From DATDPM01 sp041498815 (GTDB lineage: Bacteria; Pseudomonadota; Alphaproteobacteria; DATDPM01): 5,122 bases of DNA. Below, piece after piece: positions 1 through 5,122 of the stretch. Position 1 is the first letter of the stretch. The number at the start of each line of letters is the position of its first letter. The notes under the pieces were generated by a model. That model was not told where the DNA came from and did no database searches. It worked only from the letters and a program-made list of their open reading frames with translations. The translations under genes and the position numbers were made by a program. The DNA lies in the NCBI GenBank assembly GCA_041498815.1, contig JBGQJC010000067.1, positions 1 to 5,122 of the forward strand, read 5' to 3'.

Positions 1-22
1 GGCTGCTTCGAATTCGAGCGGC

Positions 23-280
23 ATGCACCGCCAAAGAGCCCAAACCGGTTTCGCGCGGGTGGCGGCGCTTCTGACGCCGGCGCAAATCGGAACCGCGCGG
101 CATCTGGCGCTGGCGCCGATGCGCACCGCGCCGGGCGAGGGCGATATCCCGGCCGGAGTTCTTCAAACCGGGCGCCCGGTGACGTTCTTGTCCCCGGTCC
201 GGCCCGTTCCTCCCGTTGGCGCCGTTAATCCCGTCCTGGCTTTGGCAACCGCGCCCGCGAAAAATCGGGCGCAGCCATGA
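23..280 (+). CDS. Doubtful Pro/Val/Ala-rich reading frame upstream of the OmpA-like gene
   Basis: I do not recognise this product. The frame gives 85 residues from an ATG at 23 and stays open leftwards to the window edge, so it could also be the tail of a longer protein. Its TGA stop overlaps the next gene's ATG (ATGA, 277-280), as in coupled genes. Against it: the product has hardly any acidic or aromatic residues, third positions are not clearly more GC-rich than first positions, there is no Shine-Dalgarno sequence, and no domain is visible. Residues 58-72 are an (P/A)-V-x triplet run encoded by the 9-bp-period repeat at 194-238. The alternative is that positions 1-276 are non-coding leader DNA and the frame is open by chance in GC-rich sequence, which I consider more likely. 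Confidence 0.2.
   Translation: MHRQRAQTGFARVAALLTPAQIGTARHLALAPMRTAPGEGDIPAGVLQTGRPVTFLSPVRPVPPVGAVNPVLALATAPAKNRAQP
167..180. repeat. 14-bp perfect palindrome in the upstream region
   Basis: ACCGGGCGCCCGGT is identical to its own reverse complement. It lies about 100 bp upstream of the OmpA-like gene, in a stretch with no convincing gene. It could be a dimeric regulator's operator or a chance product of GC-rich sequence. The palindrome itself is directly visible; any function is inference. Confidence 0.5.
194..238 (+). repeat. Degenerate 9-bp-period tandem repeat, five units
   Basis: Five consecutive 9-bp units follow the pattern (C/G)C(C/G)-GT(T/C)-NNN. The core CCGTT recurs at 204, 213 and 222, with CCGTC at 231. 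In the frame of the 23-280 ORF the units read PVR, PVP, PVG, AVN and PVL. The period is a multiple of three, which fits a short repeat inside a coding sequence but is also possible as non-coding DNA. Confidence 0.45.
251..272 (+). promoter_or_regulatory. GC-only hairpin covering the ribosome-binding region of the OmpA-like gene
   Basis: GCGCCCG (251-257) is the exact reverse complement of CGGGCGC (266-272), with the 8-nt A-rich loop CGAAAAAT between them. The 3' arm ends only four bases before the ATG at 277, so in mRNA the stem would occupy the place of a Shine-Dalgarno sequence. None is visible outside the stem. GGC (244-246) and GCC (274-276) could extend the helix across an internal loop. 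It lacks the U-run of an intrinsic terminator. A role in limiting translation, or as a protein-binding inverted repeat, is inferred. Confidence 0.4.
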
Positions 281-816
281 GGCAGGAGGCGGAAAAGCGG
301 CCGAGCGCTTGCCTGCCCGATTCCTTTGGGCGGGCCTTGGGGCTTGTTGCGGCGGCGGCGCTTCTCGGAGCCCTTGCTTCCGGCCCGCCTTCATCGGCGG
401 CGGACCTTGGCCGCAACGGCGGACCGGCGGCCTTGCCCCACGAAACCGGCGTCGCCCAGCAAGCCGCCACCAACCCAACGCCGAATGACGGGCCCGTTGC
501 AGCAATCGGCTGGACCGCGTACCGGGAATTCCTGTTCGATTACGACCGGGCGGATATCAAGGGTTCGGACCTGGACAAGATTTCCGAGATCGCGGGTTAC
601 ATGGCGAAGCATCCGTCCATGCGCCTTGGGATCGACGGCGCCATGGATCCGATCGGCAACGGGATGCGCGACCAGACGCTGATCGACCGCCGGATCGCCG
701 CCGTCCGCGATGCCCTGATCCGGGCCGGAGTTCCGGCGCAAAAAATCCAGTTGGGCGAGTTCGCCGACCCGAAACTCCGGCGCGACCGGCAAGTCGAGGT
801 CGTGCTCGCCCCCTAG
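277..816 (+). CDS. Exported OmpA-like (OmpA/MotB C-terminal domain) protein
   Basis: This 179-aa protein is predicted to act in the periplasm or at the outer membrane by binding peptidoglycan. The N-terminus looks like a signal peptide: a basic stretch (R2, K7, R8, R19), a hydrophobic core at 21-35 (LGLVAAAALLGALAS), and likely cleavage after A42 (SAA|D). There is no lipobox cysteine, so a lipoprotein is unlikely. A Pro/Ala/Asn-rich linker (43-76) leads to the OmpA-like domain (84-179). The domain begins FLFDYDRADI and ends RQVEVVLAP, both typical. D124 and R139 are 15 residues apart, exactly like the diaminopimelate-binding pair D271/R286 of E. coli OmpA, with G127 also matching. The usual Thr before the Asp is Met here, and the family Asn is D132. 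No beta-barrel precedes the domain. ATG 277 is chosen because a stop (226-228) lies upstream and no other start intervenes; it has no Shine-Dalgarno sequence but does have a hairpin. The family call is good; the precise role is unknown. Confidence 0.78.
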   Translation: MRQEAEKRPSACLPDSFGRALGLVAAAALLGALASGPPSSAADLGRNGGPAALPHETGVAQQAATNPTPNDGPVAAIGWTAYREFLFDYDRADIKGSDLDKISEIAGYMAKHPSMRLGIDGAMDPIGNGMRDQTLIDRRIAAVRDALIRAGVPAQKIQLGEFADPKLRRDRQVEVVLAP

Positions 817-825
817 CCGCGATTA

Positions 826-854
826 CCCGCGATCGAGCCGGGCCTCGAGGCGGG
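826..854. terminator. Imperfect hairpin between convergent genes
   Basis: CCCGC (826-830) pairs with GCGGG (850-854), and TCGAG (833-837) pairs with CTCGA (844-848). An asymmetric GA/G bulge separates the two helices, and the loop is CCGGGC. It fills most of the 47-bp gap between the stop codons of the OmpA-like gene (814-816) and the carbonic anhydrase gene (864-866), which is where a shared bidirectional terminator would sit. Neither strand has a clear T-run after the stem (ATTAAAAG on plus, TAATCGC on minus), so it is not a canonical intrinsic terminator. Confidence 0.3.
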
Positions 855-863
855 ATTAAAAGC

Positions 864-1490
864 TCAGGTCAGCGCCTTGAATTCCTCTGCCGCGCCATCG
901 ATTCCCCAAAGCTCGCCGGCCTCCAGCTCGAACCACCAGCCGTGAAGCGAGAGGGTGCCGGCCTTTAGGCGCGAGGCTACCCAGGGGAAGCTCATCAAGT
1001 TTTCCAAGCTGACGCGGATCGCGGCTTGTTCGATGCGGCGGGATTCGTCCACGGCTCCGCGCACCGAATCGGCGGCAAGGGCGGCGCGCGCGCGGCCCGC
1101 GATCGCGACCCACTCGGCGATGAATTCGCGGGGCTCCCCCCGTTTCGGATCGATCAGGGCATGGACGCCGGCGCAAGCGGAATGGCCGAGCACCACGACG
1201 TGGCGGACGTTGAGGTCGCGCACCGCGAATTCGATCGCGGCACTGGTTCCGTGATAATGGCCGTCCGGCTGATAGGGCGGGACCAGATTGGCGACGTTGC
1301 GGATCACGAACAGCTCGCCCGGCTCGGCGGACAAGAGGATCGCGGGATCGGCGCGCGAATCCGAACAGGCGACGATCAGCACCTCGGGCGCCTGGCCGCC
1401 GGAAAGACGTTGGTAGATCTCGGGCCGGTGCTCGAAATAGCGGGCGCGGAAGGCCTTGAACCCGGCGATCAGGCGTTCGAGCGCATTCAT
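864..1490 (-). CDS. Beta-class carbonic anhydrase
   Basis: This cytosolic zinc enzyme catalyses the reversible hydration of CO2 to bicarbonate. The 208 aa are normal for the family. The zinc and catalytic motifs are intact: C42, D44 and R46 in CSDSR, then H103 and C106 in GHSACAG. Other family landmarks are FVIRNVAN (61-68) and GTSAAIEFAV (81-90). The C-terminal strand LHGWWFELEAGELWGIDG (182-199) is also typical. The start at 1490 is chosen because MNALERLIAGF matches the usual N-terminus and because its ATG overlaps the purC TAA by one base (TAATG). The frame is open further upstream, but only inside purC. The preceding bases (CCCAACTCTA) contain no Shine-Dalgarno sequence, so expression probably depends on ribosomes finishing purC. 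Position 39 is Ile where E. coli and Haemophilus enzymes with the bicarbonate inhibitory site have Trp (numbering from memory). I cannot assign can/cynT orthology. Confidence 0.95.
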   Translation of the reverse strand: MNALERLIAGFKAFRARYFEHRPEIYQRLSGGQAPEVLIVACSDSRADPAILLSAEPGELFVIRNVANLVPPYQPDGHYHGTSAAIEFAVRDLNVRHVVVLGHSACAGVHALIDPKRGEPREFIAEWVAIAGRARAALAADSVRGAVDESRRIEQAAIRVSLENLMSFPWVASRLKAGTLSLHGWWFELEAGELWGIDGAAEEFKALT

Positions 1491-1492
1491 TA
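1488..1492 (-). promoter_or_regulatory. TAATG stop/start overlap coupling purC to the carbonic anhydrase gene
   Basis: Read on the minus strand, the purC TAA (1492-1490) and the carbonic anhydrase ATG (1490-1488) share the A at 1490. No ribosome binding site precedes the ATG, so termination-reinitiation is the likely way the second gene is translated. The overlap is directly visible; the mechanism follows from the general behaviour of such overlaps. Confidence 0.8.
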
Positions 1493-2419
1493 GAGTTGGG
1501 ACATGGCGGCGCGGGCGGATTGGCGGCCCTCGACGAGCCAGGCATAGGCTTGGCGGTATTTCCCGGCGGTTTTGGCTACGACCTCGGGCGGAAGCGATGG
1601 GGCGGGAGGTTTCTTGTCCCAGCCGGACGCCTCCAGCCAGTCGCGCACATATTGCTTGTCGAAGCTGGGGGGATTGGAGCCGACCCGGTATTCGCTCTCG
1701 GGCCAAAATCTCGAGGAATCGGGGGTGAGCAACTCATCGATCAGAACGATGTTGCCCTGGTCGTCGAGGCCGAATTCCATCTTGGTATCGGCAATGATGA
1801 TGCCCCGGGTCGCGGCGAACGCCCGCGCTTCGTGGTAGATGCGGATCGCGGCATCCCGCACCTTTTCCGCCACCTCGCGCCCCACCATCTTGGCCGCCTG
1901 GTCGAATGTGATGTTTTCGTCGTGGGCGCCCTGTTCCGCCTTGGTCGAAGGCGTGAAGATCGGTTCGGGCAAAAGCCCGGCTTGCTTCAGGCCTTTGGGC
2001 AATTTCACGCCGCAGATCTCGCCGGTTGCCAGGTAATCCTTCCAGCCGGTGCCGGCGAGATAGCCGCGCACGATCGCCTCGACGGCCAATGGCTTCAATC
2101 GCCTTGCGACCACGGCCCGGCCCGCAATCCGCGCGCGCTCGCCTGCATCGCTTACGACCGATTCCGGGGCGAGATCGAGGAGATGGTTGGCGATCACGCC
2201 CCCAGTGCGGGCGAACCAGAAATTCGAGAGCGCGGTCAGAACCTCGCCCTTGCCGGGGATGGGGGTGGGCAGCACCACGTCGAAGGCGGACAAGCGATCC
2301 GTGGCGACAATGAGCAGCTTGTCGGAGCCGACGGCATAGACGTCCCGCACCTTGCCGCGGCGCAGGAGCGGCAGCGACGAAAGGTTCGAATCGAACAGGG
2401 ATTCTTGGGAACTCGCCAT
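1490..2419 (-). CDS. purC: SAICAR synthetase (phosphoribosylaminoimidazole-succinocarboxamide synthase)
   Basis: PurC catalyses the ATP-dependent ligation of CAIR with aspartate to give SAICAR, in cytosolic de novo purine synthesis. At 309 aa it is the long form, similar in length to yeast Ade1 (about 306 aa) and longer than E. coli PurC (237 aa). Motifs in order are: GKVRDVY (22-28, nucleotide-binding start), ATDRLSAFD (39-47), PTPIPGKGEVLT (51-62), VRGYLAGTGWKDY (117-129), the SAICAR signature LPEPIFTPSTKA (150-161), DENITF (167-172), the second signature IADTKMEFG (209-217), DELLTPDSSRFW (228-239) and SFDKQYVRDWL (252-262). The gene is complete, with no missing key motif. The frame is open upstream to 2542, but that would overlap the RND gene; the ATG at 2419 gives the short N-terminus normal before the GKVRD block. 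No clear Shine-Dalgarno sequence precedes it. It follows the RND gene after 76 bp and is coupled to the downstream carbonic anhydrase gene. No other pur genes are in the window. Confidence 0.96.
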   Translation of the reverse strand: MASSQESLFDSNLSSLPLLRRGKVRDVYAVGSDKLLIVATDRLSAFDVVLPTPIPGKGEVLTALSNFWFARTGGVIANHLLDLAPESVVSDAGERARIAGRAVVARRLKPLAVEAIVRGYLAGTGWKDYLATGEICGVKLPKGLKQAGLLPEPIFTPSTKAEQGAHDENITFDQAAKMVGREVAEKVRDAAIRIYHEARAFAATRGIIIADTKMEFGLDDQGNIVLIDELLTPDSSRFWPESEYRVGSNPPSFDKQYVRDWLEASGWDKKPPAPSLPPEVVAKTAGKYRQAYAWLVEGRQSARAAMSQL

Positions 2420-2420
2420 G

Positions 2421-2473
2421 GCCGGGCGCGGTGTTTGTCGGCGGCTTAAAGTGCCGGAGCCGGGCCGTTTGTC
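2421..2473 (-). repeat. Paired direct repeats GACAAAC and GCCCGGC in the purC leader
   Basis: On the minus strand GACAAAC occurs at 2473-2467 and again at 2439-2433. Each copy is followed within a few bases by GCCCGGC (2465-2459 and 2427-2421). The first GACAAAC overlaps the candidate -35 and the second sits near the expected transcription start. This arrangement could be a two-site operator or an old short duplication. The repeats are visible; the role is speculative. Confidence 0.3.
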
Positions 2474-2475
2474 AA
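2445..2475 (-). promoter_or_regulatory. Candidate promoter for purC-carbonic anhydrase
   Basis: On the minus strand a perfect TTGACA lies at 2475-2470, 20 bases after the RND stop codon. TTTAAG (2450-2445) is a 4-of-6 match to TATAAT at a 19-bp spacing, longer than the ideal 17. Transcription would begin near 2438, giving a leader of about 20 nt before the purC ATG. The -35 stands out in this GC-rich context; the -10 is weak. A -35-like hexamer alone could be chance. Confidence 0.35.
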
Positions 2476-2495
2476 AGGACTTTATCGGCGCGGCC

Positions 2496-5122
2496 TTAGC
2501 CGACCGCGGCAATTTCGGCGGTGCGCCGCGAGGTGGCCTCAAGCCGGTGGTCCTTGGCGAGCACGGTATAGACGGCGGGAAGCACGAACAGGGTGAACAG
2601 CGTGCCGATGGACATGCCGGCGACGATGACGAGGCCGATGGAAAACCGGCTGGAGGCCCCGGCGCCGGTCGCCATCAGGAGCGGGATCAGGCCCACCACC
2701 ATGGCGGCGGTGGTCATCAGGATGGGCCGCAGCCGGACGCGGGCGGCGCGTTCGATGGCGGCGCGGCGGTCGAGATTCTCGTGGCGCTGAAGATCGTTGG
2801 CGAAGGACACCATCAGAATCCCATGCTTGGAAATGAGGCCGATGAGCGTAACCAACCCGACCTCGGTATAGATATTGAGGGTGGCGAGGCCGAAGAACAG
2901 CGGCAGCAAAGCGCCGCAGATGGACATCGGCACCGAAACCAGGATCACCAGGGGATCGCGCATGGACTCGAACTGGGCCGCCAGCACCAGGAAGATGATG
3001 ACGAGGGCGAAGACGAAGGTGATGGCGAGCTGGCTGCCCTCGGTCACGTATTGGCGCGAATCCGAGAGATAGGCGTGACGGAATTCGGGCGGCAGCAATT
3101 TTGCCGCCGTGGCTTCGAGGAAATTCACCGCCTGGCCCATGGTCACGCCGGGCATGGGCACCGCCGAGAAGGTCGCGGAATTGAGCTGGTTGTAGTGGGT
3201 CAGCGCATTGGGATCGGTGGCGGTCGAGACCGAGACCACGGTCGAGAGCGGCACCTGAACGCCCGTCGCGGTCTTGAGATAATAATGGCCGAGCGATTCG
3301 AGGCTGAGCCGGTCGATCCTGGGCACCTGGGGGATGACCTGATAGGAGCGGCCGTTCAAGTCGAAGCGGTTGACGTAATTGCCGCCCAGCATGGTGGCCA
3401 AGGTGCCGCCGATCTCCTCCATGGTGATGCCGAGGTCATTGGCCTTGGAGCGGTCGACGGAAACGCGCACCACCGGGTTGTTGAAATCGAGGTCGCTGTC
3501 GGTGACCATGAAGAGGCCGCTTTGGCGCGCCTCCGTCTTCACCTTGTCCATGACGTCGAAGACGGTGCGGAAATCCTCGGGCGAGGTGATCGCCATCTGC
3601 ACCGGCAGGCCGCCGATCGAACCCGGCAAGGGCGGCAGCATGAAGGCGAAGACGTTGAGCCCGTCGATCTGGCTTAGTTTCTGTTGCACCAGGGGCAGGA
3701 GCTGCATGGCGCTGCGCTTGCGCTCGGCCCAGGGTTTCATGACCGTTCCCGAGAATCCCTGGTTCACCCCGCCCCGGCCGTTGACGATGAAGCGGGTGTC
3801 GGCCTCGGGAAACGAGGTGTAAACCTCGTCGATCGCGCGCGCATAGGCCTCAGTGTAATCGAGATTGGCGTATTGCGGGCCTTTGGCCAGCGCGAAGATC
3901 ACGCCCTGGTCTTCGGCCGGCGCCAGTTCCGCGCTTGTGTGCGTGAACAGGAAATAGACGGTGCCCAGCACTACGGCCGCGAACAGGATGGTGACCGGGC
4001 GATAATCGAGCGAGGAATCGAGCCTTCGCCCGTACCAGCCCGCGACCGCGTGGAACATCCGGTTGATGAGCGAGGCGAAGCGGCCGGTATGCCCCTCGTG
4101 GGAGAGCAGCATCGAGCACATCATGGGCGAGAGGGTGAGTGCCACGATGCCGGAGATGATCACCGCGCCGGCCAGCGTGAAGGCGAATTCGCGGAACAAG
4201 GAACCGGTGAGGCCGGTCAAAAATCCGATCGGGGCATAGACGGCGGCAAGGGTGATGGTCATGGCGACGACGGGCCCGACGATTTCCCGCGCCCCGATCA
4301 AGGCCGACTGGACCGGGGTTTTTCCCTCCTCGATGTGGCGGTAGATGTTCTCGACCACGACGATGGCGTCGTCCACCACGAGGCCGATGGCGAGCACCAT
4401 GGCCAGGAGCGTCAGCAGATTCACGCTGAAGCCGAGCGCCAGCATGATGATGCAGGCGCCGATGAGGGACAGCGGGATGGTCACGACCGGAATGGCGACC
4501 GAGCGGAAGCTCCCCAAGAATAGATAGATGACCGCGATCACGATGCCGACCGCCATGACCAGGGTGCGGATCACCTCGTTGATCGAGGCCTGGATGAATT
4601 TGGACGAGTCGTAGGGAATCTTCACGTGGACGGTGGGGGGCAGGCTGCGCTCGATCGTCGGCAACAGGGCGCGGACACCCTTGACGATGGTGAGCGGGTT
4701 GCCCGAGGGCGTGCCCTGGACGCCGATGAAGACCGCGTGCTCGCCGTTCATCCACACCGAGCTATCCGTGCTTTGGGCCCCGAGATCGACGGTGGCGACG
4801 TCGCGAAGGCGGATCAACGCACCGTTCGCCGACTTCACCACCATGTTCTTGAAATCCTCGACGTTGGTGAGGCCGGTGTTGGCGGTGACGTTGGTGATGG
4901 TGAAATAGCCCTTGGCCTGGCCGGCCGCGGTCTGGAAATTGTTGCTGGCGATGGCGTTGGAAACATCGGCGGCCGAAATGCCGCGCGCCGCCATCCGGTC
5001 GGGATCGAGCCACACGCGCATGGCGAAGAGTTGGCCGCCCAGGATGTCGGCGGAGGCGACGCCATCAATGGTCGCGATCAGCGGCTGGACGACGCGCGAG
5101 AGATAATCCGAGATCGCGGGAC
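2496..5122 (-). CDS. RND efflux pump inner-membrane subunit (HAE-1/AcrB-like), N-terminus outside window
   Basis: This is the proton-driven transporter of a tripartite multidrug or solvent efflux pump, acting as an inner-membrane trimer with a membrane fusion protein and an outer-membrane channel. The window shows 874 residues; alignment to AcrB suggests about 150 are missing (TM1 and the first porter subdomain). The frame is open through the window edge at 5122, so the internal Met at 5021 is not the start. Numbering from the first full codon, the rest of the first periplasmic porter loop is 1-180, TM2-TM6 lie at about 184-339, TM7 at 374-392, the second periplasmic loop at 393-697, and TM8-TM12 at 698-854. 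The proton-relay residues are present: D250/D251 in TM4 (GLVVDDAIVVVEN), K765 in TM10 (GLISKHGILMV) and the Arg-rich RVRLRPILMT before TM11. Wording such as SRVVQP, DILGGQ and NNFQTAAGQ recalls the MexI/MexQ group, from memory. Substrate unknown. Partner genes would be expected upstream, beyond 5122. Confidence 0.96.
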   Translation of the reverse strand, partial: PAISDYLSRVVQPLIATIDGVASADILGGQLFAMRVWLDPDRMAARGISAADVSNAIASNNFQTAAGQAKGYFTITNVTANTGLTNVEDFKNMVVKSANGALIRLRDVATVDLGAQSTDSSVWMNGEHAVFIGVQGTPSGNPLTIVKGVRALLPTIERSLPPTVHVKIPYDSSKFIQASINEVIRTLVMAVGIVIAVIYLFLGSFRSVAIPVVTIPLSLIGACIIMLALGFSVNLLTLLAMVLAIGLVVDDAIVVVENIYRHIEEGKTPVQSALIGAREIVGPVVAMTITLAAVYAPIGFLTGLTGSLFREFAFTLAGAVIISGIVALTLSPMMCSMLLSHEGHTGRFASLINRMFHAVAGWYGRRLDSSLDYRPVTILFAAVVLGTVYFLFTHTSAELAPAEDQGVIFALAKGPQYANLDYTEAYARAIDEVYTSFPEADTRFIVNGRGGVNQGFSGTVMKPWAERKRSAMQLLPLVQQKLSQIDGLNVFAFMLPPLPGSIGGLPVQMAITSPEDFRTVFDVMDKVKTEARQSGLFMVTDSDLDFNNPVVRVSVDRSKANDLGITMEEIGGTLATMLGGNYVNRFDLNGRSYQVIPQVPRIDRLSLESLGHYYLKTATGVQVPLSTVVSVSTATDPNALTHYNQLNSATFSAVPMPGVTMGQAVNFLEATAAKLLPPEFRHAYLSDSRQYVTEGSQLAITFVFALVIIFLVLAAQFESMRDPLVILVSVPMSICGALLPLFFGLATLNIYTEVGLVTLIGLISKHGILMVSFANDLQRHENLDRRAAIERAARVRLRPILMTTAAMVVGLIPLLMATGAGASSRFSIGLVIVAGMSIGTLFTLFVLPAVYTVLAKDHRLEATSRRTAEIAAVG

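Noticed and set aside
8..17. 10-bp palindrome TCGAATTCGA
   Set aside because: Short, at the window edge, and with no context that would distinguish it from chance.
1..126. Possible divergent gene on the minus strand starting at GTG 126 or ATG 24 and running off the left edge
   Set aside because: The frame is open to the edge, but only 8 to 42 codons are visible, there is no Shine-Dalgarno sequence and nothing is recognisable, so it cannot be supported.
1026..1493. 155-codon plus-strand frame antisense to the carbonic anhydrase gene
   Set aside because: Shadow of a gene with all catalytic residues intact; no independent evidence for coding.
1491..1706. N-terminal extension of the carbonic anhydrase frame upstream of 1490
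   Set aside because: It would lie inside purC in another frame. The extra 72 residues are Arg/Pro-rich and unlike the family, and the TAATG junction with MNALERLI gives a normal N-terminus.
1496..2449. 317-codon plus-strand frame antisense to purC
   Set aside because: Shadow of a clear purC. The translation has no recognisable motif and no ribosome binding site supports it.
2477..2486. AAAG/CTTT inverted repeat after the RND stop as a terminator
   Set aside because: The stem is four A/T-rich pairs with a two-base loop, too weak and too tight to fold usefully.
2420..2542. N-terminal extension of PurC up to 2542
   Set aside because: It would overlap the end of the RND gene, its translation is low-complexity basic sequence, and PurC proteins start shortly before the GKVRD motif.
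2352..4523. Long open frames on the plus strand antisense to the RND gene (441 and 279 codons)
   Set aside because: Their products are rich in Gly, His, Asp, Arg and Glu with no domain. They mirror an unambiguous RND transporter, and high-GC coding DNA commonly leaves antisense frames open.
5019..5021. ATG at 5021 as the RND start
   Set aside because: The 33 codons upstream continue the same frame with typical RND porter sequence (SRVVQP, ADILGGQ), so this Met is internal and the gene extends past the window edge.
1..5122. Mobile elements, CRISPR arrays, tRNA or rRNA genes, toxin-antitoxin or defence systems
   Set aside because: I found no transposase, integrase, terminal inverted repeats, spaced repeats, tRNA-like fold or defence-related domain in the window.

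Overview
The window is GC-rich bacterial DNA (about two-thirds G+C by eye). It has tightly packed genes and a strong G/C bias at third codon positions, which leaves long empty antisense reading frames. The gene types point to a Gram-negative proteobacterium: an HAE-1 class RND efflux pump, an exported OmpA-like peptidoglycan-binding protein, a long-form PurC and a beta-class carbonic anhydrase. The composition and the wording of the proteins suggest Alphaproteobacteria (Rhodospirillales-like), but that placement is inference.

Layout. Positions 1-276 hold no recognisable gene. They contain one weak Pro/Val/Ala-rich frame (23-280), a 9-bp-period degenerate repeat, a 14-bp perfect palindrome, and a GC-only 7-bp hairpin just upstream of the next gene. 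Positions 277-816 (+) encode a 179-aa exported protein with a C-terminal OmpA-like domain. Positions 817-863 are a short convergent gap with an imperfect hairpin. The other three genes lie on the minus strand and read leftwards: an RND efflux pump inner-membrane subunit (2496 to beyond 5122, N-terminus outside the window), SAICAR synthetase PurC (1490-2419), and a beta-carbonic anhydrase (864-1490).

How the genes relate. The purC stop and the carbonic anhydrase start share one base (TAATG), and the second gene has no Shine-Dalgarno sequence, so they are almost certainly translationally coupled. This makes metabolic sense. PurC consumes CAIR, whose carboxyl group comes from bicarbonate/CO2 in the PurK/PurE steps, and carbonic anhydrase interconverts CO2 and bicarbonate. 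The RND gene ends 76 bp before purC. That gap contains a perfect TTGACA -35-like hexamer, so purC probably has its own promoter rather than depending on efflux-operon transcription. The OmpA-like gene is convergent and probably independent.

I found no mobile element, CRISPR array, RNA gene or clearly new multi-gene system. The observations most worth a second look are the purC/carbonic anhydrase coupling and the structured leader directly in front of the OmpA-like gene.
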